Below are positions 19,085-27,151 of a DNA stretch of 64,000 nt, in pieces. Origin of the DNA: Brevibacterium permense (lineage in GTDB: Bacteria; Actinomycetota; Actinomycetes; Actinomycetales; Brevibacteriaceae). Within the stretch, counting starts at the first letter, position 1; the number at the start of each line of letters is the position of its first letter. A program made the position numbers and the translations under genes. The notes below the pieces were generated by a model. It searched no databases. It was given only the letters and a program-made list of their open reading frames with translations, and was not told where the DNA came from. The stretch lies in the NCBI RefSeq assembly GCF_013280495.1, contig NZ_JABSSX010000005.1:1-64000 (forward strand), written 5' to 3'.

Positions 19085-19173
19085 CGGAGCCGGTGGGATT
19101 TGAACCCACGGTCCCCCTATTGGAGGACTTCACCTTAGCAGGGTGACGCTTTCGGCCGCTCAGCCACGACTCC
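19085..19173 (-). tRNA. tRNA-Ser (anticodon GCT)
   Basis: The minus strand folds as a class II tRNA with a long variable arm. The acceptor is GGAGTCG with CGGCTCC (one G-U pair), the anticodon loop CTGCTAA gives GCT, the variable arm includes GTCCTCCAATAGGGGGAC, and the T-arm contains GGGTTCAAATCCC. Discriminator G, as in serine tRNAs. It reads AGU and AGC. Confidence 0.95.
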
Positions 19174-19548
19174 ATCCGCAATGCTGCGATCCGCTTCGGA
19201 GAAATGCACACCGACAGACCCTCCAGCACTACGGGATACAGCCTAAGGGAAAGGAGCCACCCAGGGCAAAGTGCAACCGTGGAGAGTGGGCTTCGTCATA
19301 GTCGAGTCGACCCGTGACGGGCGCGAATTCGGGCCGAACGCCCCCTTTGTACCGCTCCCCCACACCGGAATTCCAGCATTCATCAATGTGCAGGCGTAAA
19401 ATCGGCGTGATGTGCTTTGCGGTCTGGTCTCAGATCCTCGCAGAAACACCGGTCGGAAATCCGATGGCCGTGGTGTGCCCTGCGCCGGAGACGAGAACGG
19501 CGAGCGGGCCGTATTGCACGAGCAGACAGTTTTTGAGGAGTAGACAAC
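19174..19548 (+). other. Intergenic region upstream of the LCP gene
   Basis: The 375 bases between tRNA-Ser(GCT) and the LCP gene contain the divergent promoters of both. TAAAAT near 19395 is a -10 candidate for the LCP gene. GAGGAG at 19535-19540 is its ribosome-binding site and supports the TTG start at 19549. No gene is recognised; frames on the opposite strand are shadows of the low-complexity LCP N-terminus. Confidence 0.4.
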
Positions 19549-22059
19549 TTGCCAGAGTTTCCCCCTGACAAGCACGGACCGCATGGGAGCGACCCCGATT
19601 CCCAGACAACAGGTCGTCGGCTCCGGGCCTCCGCTCGCCCTCGGTTCCGCGGCGACACTGCCGCCAGCGAAAGCGACTCGACACCGCAGTCGAGCTCGCC
19701 GCAGCAGAATTCTCGACCGTCTGAGCCTCGCCGCTCGGGATCCGAGCGCCGTGACTCGCAACAGCAGCCGACGTCGGCAGTGAACCCTCGCCGGTCCCAC
19801 ACGAGCTCCGATCAGAATCCCGGTCGGGACTCCAAACGGTCCGCCGATGCCCGATCCGACTATTCGTTCCGCACAAGCTCCCGCTCATCCGGCGAGGCGT
19901 CGGACAACCGACCCGGCGACAGCAACCGTGACGCAGGATCATCGTCCCGCTCCCCGCATGCTCCGCCTCCACGGCCGGTCGCCCCGCGCACTCGCCGCGA
20001 AGCCCGCATGCTGCGCGCAGCCGCAGCCAGCGGAGCCTCTGCGGCCGGAGTTGCCGCGGCAGCAAGCTCGAATACACCGGATGATCCGGGCGCCGGCTCA
20101 CGGCGCGGTCCTGCCCACGATGCCCCGCGCACGTTCGCACGGGACGAATCGGCCGCCTCGGCGAGGGATTCCCGCGGTTTCGACCGCACGGACGACGACG
20201 CCGAGCCGGACTCTGCCCCGACCACACGCCGCGACGCCCGTGAACGGCACGCAGCCGAATCCCGCGGCCGGGGCCGCAAGAAGTCATCCGCCGCACGAGG
20301 CGCGCGCAGCGCCGCGGCCGCAGCAGCGGTGGGCGCGGGCGGCACGGCGGCCGCGGGCGGCGCATCGTCTGCCGCAAGAGGAGCTGACGACAACGGCTCC
20401 GCCCACGACGAGAAGTCCACCGGTCACGAACCGGGACGTGCCCGTCGCCATTCCTCCCGCCTCGGCGAATCGTTCCCCAGCCTCATCGGCTGGACCTCTC
20501 TGAGCACCCTTCTGCCCGGTGTCGGACTGCTGCGCACACGCTTCCGGCCCGCCGGGCTCATCGTCTTCGGTCTCTTCGTCATCACTCTGCTCGTCGGGCT
20601 CGTCTACCTGCTGGTCAAGGGACCGGTGCGTGCGGTCGCCACGATCGTCGCCAGCCCCTCGCTGCTGAACTTCCTCGCCATCGCCGCCGTGCTCGTGGCC
20701 GTGATCTGGATTCTCGTGATGGTCGTATCCCACCTCGGGCTGCGCCGCGGGCACCGATACCGGCCCTGGCAGAACAAGATGGCCGGCGTCCTCGTCGTCT
20801 CCCTCGCCCTCATCATCGGCATCCCGCTGGGCGTCGGCTCGGTCTTCGCCCGCGTGCAGTCCGACACGGTGGCCAGCCTCTTCGGCGACAGCACCGGCAA
20901 AGCCCACAGCGCCGAGGAGCTCTGGGCGGACAAGCCCTATATCAACGTCTTCCTCATGGGCCGCGACAACGGCGACGACCGTGAAGGCACCCGTCCGGAC
21001 ACGATGCTCGTGGCCTCCATCGACACGAAGACCGGCAACGCCGCGCTCATCTCCGTGCCCCGCAACCTCGCGTTCCCGGTCTTCCCCGAAGGCAGCGAAC
21101 TCGAAAAGGCCTGGCCAGACGGATTCCGCCCCTCCGGTGACTCGTCTCAGGACCTCATCAACGCCGTGTGGCAGTGGGGTGAGCAGAACCCCGACCAGAT
21201 CGGCAATGCGCACGGGCTCGAACCGGGCATGTGGACGACGATGCAGGCCGTCGAAGGCTCCTTGGGCCTCAACCTCGACTATTGGGCATCGGTCGACATG
21301 GCCGGATTCGAAGACGTCGTCGACGCCATCGGCGGAGTGAAGATCGACGTCGAACGCCCGATTCCGATGGGCGGCGGCAAGTCGATGTCGGGTGTGAAGA
21401 ACGAGGTCTACGGCTGGGTCGATCCGGGCCCGCAGACGCTCAAGGGCAAGGACGCACTCTGGTACGTCCGCTCCCGCGAAGGCAGCGACAACTACGACCG
21501 CATGTGCCGTCAGCAGCGGATGCTCAAGACCACGCTCGAGCAGATCGACCCGCAGGAGATCGCCACGGCCTATCCGAAGCTCGCGAACTCCGCGACACGG
21601 AACATCGCCACGTCGATCCCACAGAACGAGATCCCGGCCTTCATCGAACTCGCCATGATGATGCAGAAGGGCGACGTCACCACAGTCCAGATCAACAATG
21701 ACGTCACCCCGACCTACGACCCCGATTACGATGTGCTCCACAAGTGGATCCTCGGCGAAGTCAAGGGTGCGTCCGACGGAGAGGAGACACCGAAGCCGAC
21801 GAACGACGGCAGCAAGTCCCAGGAATCCGAGGACAGCACCGGCTCGTCCGAGGACAGCACCGAAGACACCGCCACCGAGGAACCGGCCGATTCCGCGGAT
21901 GGATCCACGGAGGAGGCCGGCGCCGAGGCGGACGCCACCGAAACGACGACGCCGGGTGAGCCCAACGCCGAAGGCAAGTGCTACCCGAAGGGCTACAAGC
22001 CCGGTGACGACTTCCCCGGCTACCCCGGACCCAACGGCGGAACCGGCGAGCAGGGGTGA
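19549..22059 (+). CDS. LytR-CpsA-Psr (LCP) family protein with very long disordered N-terminus
   Basis: LCP proteins transfer undecaprenyl-linked glycopolymers to peptidoglycan at the outer face of the membrane. The 836-residue product starts at TTG behind GAGGAG. Residues 1 to about 310 are low-complexity, rich in S/R/P/D then A/G/R, and predicted cytosolic. Three membrane helices follow (about 335-360, 375-400 and 411-434). The extracellular LCP domain (about 470-720) has YINVFLMGRDNGDDREGTRP, DTMLVASIDTKTGNAALISV and PRNLAFPV, with the Asp and Arg residues that bind the lipid pyrophosphate, then WYVRSREGSDNYDRMCRQQR. An acidic Ser/Thr/Glu tail completes it. Typical LCP proteins have one helix and 300-500 residues, so the N-terminal part is an unusual extension. 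The stop overlaps the next gene's GTG (GTGA), indicating coupling. Confidence 0.9.
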   Translation: MPEFPPDKHGPHGSDPDSQTTGRRLRASARPRFRGDTAASESDSTPQSSSPQQNSRPSEPRRSGSERRDSQQQPTSAVNPRRSHTSSDQNPGRDSKRSADARSDYSFRTSSRSSGEASDNRPGDSNRDAGSSSRSPHAPPPRPVAPRTRREARMLRAAAASGASAAGVAAAASSNTPDDPGAGSRRGPAHDAPRTFARDESAASARDSRGFDRTDDDAEPDSAPTTRRDARERHAAESRGRGRKKSSAARGARSAAAAAAVGAGGTAAAGGASSAARGADDNGSAHDEKSTGHEPGRARRHSSRLGESFPSLIGWTSLSTLLPGVGLLRTRFRPAGLIVFGLFVITLLVGLVYLLVKGPVRAVATIVASPSLLNFLAIAAVLVAVIWILVMVVSHLGLRRGHRYRPWQNKMAGVLVVSLALIIGIPLGVGSVFARVQSDTVASLFGDSTGKAHSAEELWADKPYINVFLMGRDNGDDREGTRPDTMLVASIDTKTGNAALISVPRNLAFPVFPEGSELEKAWPDGFRPSGDSSQDLINAVWQWGEQNPDQIGNAHGLEPGMWTTMQAVEGSLGLNLDYWASVDMAGFEDVVDAIGGVKIDVERPIPMGGGKSMSGVKNEVYGWVDPGPQTLKGKDALWYVRSREGSDNYDRMCRQQRMLKTTLEQIDPQEIATAYPKLANSATRNIATSIPQNEIPAFIELAMMMQKGDVTTVQINNDVTPTYDPDYDVLHKWILGEVKGASDGEETPKPTNDGSKSQESEDSTGSSEDSTEDTATEEPADSADGSTEEAGAEADATETTTPGEPNAEGKCYPKGYKPGDDFPGYPGPNGGTGEQG

Positions 22060-24335
22060 GTCAGGACCGACAGACTCCCGTCCCCGCGGTCGCGATCATC
22101 GGTGTCGGACCGCGGGGTCTCACGGTCCTTGAGAGGCTCGTGGCTCTGGCGGCGAAGCGCTTCGCCGGCGCCACCGAGACCGCGCTGACCATCCACCTCA
22201 TCGACCCGTACCCGCCCGGTGCGGGAATCGTGTGGCGCACCGACCAGCCCGAGTCTCTGCTGATGAACACCACCATCGCCGAACAGACCGTCTTCCCCGA
22301 CTCCAGCTGCAGCTTCCTCGGCCCCGACGAAGAGGCGCCCGGTCCGTCCATGGCCGAGTGGTACCTCGCCAACGGCGGCACCGAACCGCTGCACTCGACG
22401 TTTCCCAGCCGCAGCCTCTACGGCCGCTACCTCCGCGACGCCTACCGGCGCATCCGCGAGGGCGCACCGGACTTCATCGAGATCGTCGAACACCCGACGA
22501 AGGCCGAATCCGTCATCGACCTGCCCGCGATGGACCTCCCCCAATCGGCTGCTGAAGGATCACGAGCCGCTGTCCCCGAACAGCTCGTACGTTGCCAGAA
22601 CGGCACGACGATCGTCGCCAGCGCCGTCGTGCTCGCCGTCGGACACATCCCCAGCGCCCAGCCGGAGGAGCGCGCCCGCCTCGCCGCTTTCGCCGAACTG
22701 GGCGGCGGACTGTACCTGCCGCAGGGTCTGCCCGCGGAAACCCCTGTCGCCGAGGTGGCTCCCGGTGAGCGGGTCATCGTCCGTGGCATGGGGCTCAACT
22801 ACTTCGACCTGCAGACTCTGTTCACTCATGAGCGCGGCGGTCGCTATGAGACACAGCCCGGCGGACTGCTGCGGTATGTGCCCAGCGGTGACGAACCGCG
22901 GCTGGCGCTGGGATCACGACGTGGAATCCCGTACCGCAGCAAACCCATCTGCCGTGAACATCCTCGGCGGGACTGGCCCCTGCGGTATTTCACGAAGGAC
23001 AATATCGCTCTGCTCGCCGGGATCGAGGACCTCGACGGGGAGCGCAAGGCCGGTGCCCGGTTCAATGATCAGCTGTGGCCGCTCATCCTCGCCGACCTGC
23101 GTCTGGCGTACTATCACACGCTCTCCCAGGTCCGTCCCGAAGCGTTCGCCGATGACCCCGGACAGCTGCGCGAGGCCATCGGCGAAGCCGTCTCACGCCA
23201 CCTGACCCGACGCACCTGGCAGGAGACCCACCCGCAGTCGGGCGAAGCCGGTGCTGACGAGGCTCGGACGGCTGCGCCCGCTCGTACCGCGGCCAGCGCC
23301 ACGACCACGACCAGCGCTGCACGAACAGCCAGCGCCACGACCGCCGAGGATGCCGCCCGGCAGGGTCGCGTCACCCGCGAGGCCTTCGCCTGGTCGGAGA
23401 TCGAAGAGGCACTCGTACCCGATCCCGCCGACCGCATGTCACTGCACACCCTGCTCAACCCGCTCGAAGGTGAGCTCTTCACCAGCCGCGAGCCGGGCGA
23501 GGCCGGCTCTCTGCACGAGTGGATGCTCGACTTCCTGCGCACCGACCTGCGCAGCTCTCTGGCAGGTCCGACCGGCAGCCCGGAGAAGGCGCTCTTCACC
23601 GTGCTGTGGCAGTCCCGCCTGCTGCTCAAGGAGCTCATCGTCGCAGGCCATATCGACCGTGTGAGCATCGACATGGAGATCCTCGGCTGGTTCGAGGGCT
23701 TCGTCTCGGGTATCTGCGATGGTCCTCCCCCGCAGCGGATCGCCGAACTCATCGCCCTCGCCGAGGCGGGAATCGTGTCCTTCATCGGCCCCGATATGCG
23801 CATCGAAGAGAACCCTGACGCTCTCCGCGAGTTTGAGGAGGCGCCCGAAGCTGAGGCAGAGAACGCAAGTTCCGGCATCGCTGCACCCCCGGAAGGGGTC
23901 GAGAGTCCCACCGCCGAAGCGCTGAGGCTCACGGATGAGGCGCAGCGGCCGCGGCCGGAGATCTTCACGGTGACCTCGGCGCAGGCCGCCGGAGCGATCA
24001 CGGGCAGCGTCGTCATCGATGCCGCGTCCCCGACGAACTCCGTCTCACGTGCAGCCGATGTCCTGCTGTACGGGATGCTCGAGCGCGGTCAGCTCACCGC
24101 GGCCCGACTGACTTTGGACGACGGCCGAGAGAAATTCCTCAATGGACTCGCGCTCACGTCTCGCCCGTACCGCACGATCGATGTCGAGGGCAACGTCCAC
24201 CCGCGCAGGTTCGCTCTGTCGATCCAGCTGTCGTCGAAGCAGTGGGGGCTGGCGATCGCAGCGAACCCGGGCACGAACGCGGCCACGCTCAACGACTCGC
24301 ACGCAGCCGCCGAGGCGATTCTCGACCTTCTCTGA
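22056..24335 (+). CDS. FAD/NAD(P)-binding protein (NAD_binding_9-type)
   Basis: The 759-residue product begins with a dinucleotide-binding fold, VAIIGVGPRGLTVLERLVAL (about residues 11-30, GxGxxG). IHLIDPYPPGAGIVWRTDQP follows, the pattern of the FAD-NAD(P)-binding family to which several uncharacterised actinobacterial proteins belong. SAVVLAVGHIPSAQP is the second conserved segment, and SSKQWGLAIAANPGTNAATL closes the C-terminal part. A Thr/Ala-rich insertion (about 405-440) and an acidic linker (about 585-625) interrupt the core. It starts with GTG overlapping the LCP stop by 4 bp, so the two are translationally coupled, but no common reaction is obvious. The substrate is unknown; an oxidoreductase or monooxygenase-like activity is inferred only from the fold. 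Confidence 0.75.
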   Translation: MSQDRQTPVPAVAIIGVGPRGLTVLERLVALAAKRFAGATETALTIHLIDPYPPGAGIVWRTDQPESLLMNTTIAEQTVFPDSSCSFLGPDEEAPGPSMAEWYLANGGTEPLHSTFPSRSLYGRYLRDAYRRIREGAPDFIEIVEHPTKAESVIDLPAMDLPQSAAEGSRAAVPEQLVRCQNGTTIVASAVVLAVGHIPSAQPEERARLAAFAELGGGLYLPQGLPAETPVAEVAPGERVIVRGMGLNYFDLQTLFTHERGGRYETQPGGLLRYVPSGDEPRLALGSRRGIPYRSKPICREHPRRDWPLRYFTKDNIALLAGIEDLDGERKAGARFNDQLWPLILADLRLAYYHTLSQVRPEAFADDPGQLREAIGEAVSRHLTRRTWQETHPQSGEAGADEARTAAPARTAASATTTTSAARTASATTAEDAARQGRVTREAFAWSEIEEALVPDPADRMSLHTLLNPLEGELFTSREPGEAGSLHEWMLDFLRTDLRSSLAGPTGSPEKALFTVLWQSRLLLKELIVAGHIDRVSIDMEILGWFEGFVSGICDGPPPQRIAELIALAEAGIVSFIGPDMRIEENPDALREFEEAPEAEAENASSGIAAPPEGVESPTAEALRLTDEAQRPRPEIFTVTSAQAAGAITGSVVIDAASPTNSVSRAADVLLYGMLERGQLTAARLTLDDGREKFLNGLALTSRPYRTIDVEGNVHPRRFALSIQLSSKQWGLAIAANPGTNAATLNDSHAAAEAILDLL

Positions 24336-24778
24336 GGCCGCGTAGTCGTCCTCCTCTGAGACCCAGCAGGCTCTCCCCGGAGGACAGTCGCCGCGAACTC
24401 TCGGCCCGCCCATCCCCACCCGCGGCCCCACGGGCGCCAACGGCCCAGTTCCGCCAGCGCCGCACACCACCCGCGGCAGTTGCCGACCTCCACACCGCAC
24501 AATGCACGAGGCCAGGTTCGATACACCCAGCTCTGTAATGCACAGGGAGGAAAGTGAGCATTTCAGAAATGGATGTCCCGAAACGGACTCGGGGGCCGAG
24601 CACCGAACGCGAACAGCCCAGTCTAGAGTGAATGGCCCAGATTCAAACATGGGCTATTCAACTCAGACTGGGCTGTTCGCAGAGGCGACGAGAGGCGACG
24701 CGTTGCGCTGGGCCGTTTGCACGCGGGCGAGGCGCTCCCGGGCAAGGGAGCGCCAGGCGCCGCGGCCACGAAGCGCGG
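24336..24778. other. 443-base region between convergent genes
   Basis: The region separates the FAD-binding gene from the YhgE/Pip gene, whose 3' ends face each other. It contains a long imperfect inverted repeat (24610-24679) and, further on, a second half-copy of GCTGGGCCGTTT near 24706-24720. Bases 24740-24760 form CTCCCGGGCAAGGGAG-like hairpin sequence. No gene is recognised. Confidence 0.4.
24610..24679. repeat. Long imperfect hairpin (30-bp arms)
   Basis: Arms 24610-24639 and 24650-24679 pair at 25 of 30 positions around a 10-base loop. The outer 15 bp (CGAACAGCCCAGTCT) are perfect. Position between converging genes suggests a bidirectional terminator, but arm length exceeds normal terminators and it resembles the other long intergenic hairpins of this window in layout, though not in sequence. 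Confidence 0.65.
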
Positions 24779-27151
24779 CTACGCCATTTCGAGGGCGGCT
24801 TCGGGCTTCGTAGTCCGTGCCCGGACGATGGCCAGCAACGACATCACGATGCCGATGACCGCCCAGGCCAGCAGTCCGCCGTACGCGGCAGCCTGTCCGG
24901 TGGTGCCCGCGGCGATCGCGGCGAAGCCGTTCATCGACGGAGTCAGCGGCAGGATCGGCGCCACGAAGTCGAAGAACTGCGGCACCGCCCCGATCGTCCG
25001 GCCCGCCACGGCCAGCACCACGGCGATGACCGACAGGAACCGGCCCACTCCTCCGAACCACGCCACGAGCGCGAAGTTCAGGATCATGAACACGATCGCT
25101 GAGACGAACGTGAGCACCGCGATGTCGAAGCTTTGGATCGCGTCGATGTCCATCACGGTGACCGCGAGGATCGAGAGCACGAGCGCCTGCAGCACCCCGA
25201 CGACGAGGCCGGGCAGCAGTCCGCGCGCCCACACGGCGAACGAGGACTTCGTCGAAAGCAGAGCCCACGCCGGGATCGGCTTGAGCACCGTGTAGGTCAC
25301 CAGTCCGCCGATCCACAGGGCGAGCATGATGAGCAGCGCGATCGTCGATCCCGCCAGCACATCCGTGACGCTGTCCGTGTCCGGGGAATCGATATTCGCC
25401 GAGGCGACCTTGGCCAAGCGGTCACGTTCCGGAGCCGTGTAGGACGGCACTTCGTCCGCACCGTCCTTGACGCCGTCAGAGAACTTGCTCACGCCCTTCG
25501 CGTACTTGCCCGTGCCCTCATCGAGCTTGTCGAGGCCGGCCGCGAGTTCGGACGTGCCGGTCGCGGCCTCGGAGACGCCGTCGGTGTACTTGCCGACACC
25601 GGTGCTGTATTCGCTCAGGCCATCACTGAGCTGCCCGGCACCGTCGGAGAGCTCCGAGGAGCCGTCGGCGACCTTGCCGATGCCCTTGGACAGGGCCGGC
25701 ATGCCGTCGGCGAGCTGCTGGTTGCCGTCGGCGACCCCGGCAGCTCCGTCACGCAGTCCCTTCGAGGCCTCGAGGAGCTTCGGAGCGTTCTTCGAGATAT
25801 CCTCCATGCCCTTCGTCAGCTCACCGAGGCCGTCCTCAAGTCCCCTGACGAACTTGGTCATGCCTTTGCTCTGTGCTTTCGCACCCGATTTCAGCTCGTC
25901 GGCTGCGCTGAGGAGGGACTTCTCGGTCTTCGAGTCCTCCTGCTCGAGCCCGTCGGCCGCGCCTTTCATCCCACCAGAGAGTCCTTGTGCATAAGCGGTC
26001 TCCATTGCCTTGCATGACTGCTCCGGAGTACCGGCGGGACAGAGACCGGCGCGGATCTTCTTCGCATCATCGTCGGTAATGACCTTGTCCGAGACCAGGT
26101 CGTCAAGACTTATGGCGCTGCTCGCGGCGGTGGACTTTGCATTCAGCCCGTCACGATACTGGTGCAGTCCATCGGAGAGCCCTGAGACGCCCGTGGAGAG
26201 GTCCTTCGCGCCTTCCTCGAGCTCCTTGCCGCCCTTGGTGATGTCACCGAGGCCGCCTTCACCCGAGTCTCCGGATCCGGCGAAGCCCTTGATGATCTCG
26301 TCGATGGACTTCGTGTACTCGTCGACGCCGTCGGAGAGCTCACCGGAGCCGTCGGCCAGCTTCTGCGTGCTCTCGGGCAGCTTCGAGGTCTTCTTGTCGA
26401 GTTCGTTCAGACCCCCGGACATCTCCGAGGCGCCCTTGGACAGTTCGCCGGCGCCCTTCGACAGCTCCGTGGCTCCGGACTTGAGCTCGCCGCCGTTGTC
26501 ACTGAGCTGCTTCATGCCCGTAGACAGTTCGCCGGCGCCTTCGGCCGATTGTCCGGTGCCTTCCTTGAGGCCTTCGGCACCCTTGTCGAGTTCCCCGGCG
26601 GCGTCGCCGAGGTCCTTCATCTGGTCACCCATCTTGTTGAAGCCGACGTAGATGTTGTCGAGGTAGTTCTCGGTCATCTGCGTGTTGAAGGTCGTCCGCG
26701 CCACCTCGGCGACGGATCGGGAGATCTGCGTATCGAGCGCGGGAGCGGTCCCGGAGACGTCGACGTCGAGCTGCGTCTGCGTCGCCGACTTCGCATCATC
26801 GACCGAGGTCACGGCGCGGGAGAAGCCTTCGGGGATCGTCAGCTTCGCGGCGTATGTGCCGTCGGACAGCCCGTTCTGCGCATCCTCTTCGTCGGTGATC
26901 ACCCAGTGGATGTTGTTATCGTCCTCACCCACCAGACCGCTGGTCAGCTGACGGCCGATCGGCACGGTCTTGCCGTCGACCTTCGCCCCGTCGTCGTTGT
27001 TGACGATGGCCGCCTCAATGGTCTCGAGACGATCGCCGCTCTTCCACGTGGCGAGGATGAATCCGGCCGCCACGATGATCGGGATGAGGACAAGGCCGAG
27101 GAGGGAGAGCCAGTTCACCGGCTTCTTCGAGTTCGCACGTTCGAGTCTCAC
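24779..27151 (-). CDS. YhgE/Pip-family membrane protein
   Basis: The 790-residue product has the YhgE/Pip layout. One N-terminal helix (about residues 14-36, WLSLLGLVLIPIIVAAGFI) is followed by an N-terminal Pip domain (IEAAIVNNDDGAKVDGKTVP, GTYAAKLTIPEGFSRAVTSV). A roughly 400-residue extracytoplasmic helical region comes next, made of short repeats such as LSKGAGELSKGASEMSGGL and LSDGAGQLSDGLSEYSTGV. Five or six C-terminal membrane helices finish it, resembling the ABC-2 permease fold. It starts with GTG overlapping the stop of the MMPL gene (GTGA). Family members include the phage-infection protein Pip and ESX-like or export-associated proteins. With the MMPL partner it probably forms an export or envelope-remodelling system. 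Confidence 0.9.
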   Translation of the reverse strand: MRLERANSKKPVNWLSLLGLVLIPIIVAAGFILATWKSGDRLETIEAAIVNNDDGAKVDGKTVPIGRQLTSGLVGEDDNNIHWVITDEEDAQNGLSDGTYAAKLTIPEGFSRAVTSVDDAKSATQTQLDVDVSGTAPALDTQISRSVAEVARTTFNTQMTENYLDNIYVGFNKMGDQMKDLGDAAGELDKGAEGLKEGTGQSAEGAGELSTGMKQLSDNGGELKSGATELSKGAGELSKGASEMSGGLNELDKKTSKLPESTQKLADGSGELSDGVDEYTKSIDEIIKGFAGSGDSGEGGLGDITKGGKELEEGAKDLSTGVSGLSDGLHQYRDGLNAKSTAASSAISLDDLVSDKVITDDDAKKIRAGLCPAGTPEQSCKAMETAYAQGLSGGMKGAADGLEQEDSKTEKSLLSAADELKSGAKAQSKGMTKFVRGLEDGLGELTKGMEDISKNAPKLLEASKGLRDGAAGVADGNQQLADGMPALSKGIGKVADGSSELSDGAGQLSDGLSEYSTGVGKYTDGVSEAATGTSELAAGLDKLDEGTGKYAKGVSKFSDGVKDGADEVPSYTAPERDRLAKVASANIDSPDTDSVTDVLAGSTIALLIMLALWIGGLVTYTVLKPIPAWALLSTKSSFAVWARGLLPGLVVGVLQALVLSILAVTVMDIDAIQSFDIAVLTFVSAIVFMILNFALVAWFGGVGRFLSVIAVVLAVAGRTIGAVPQFFDFVAPILPLTPSMNGFAAIAAGTTGQAAAYGGLLAWAVIGIVMSLLAIVRARTTKPEAALEMA

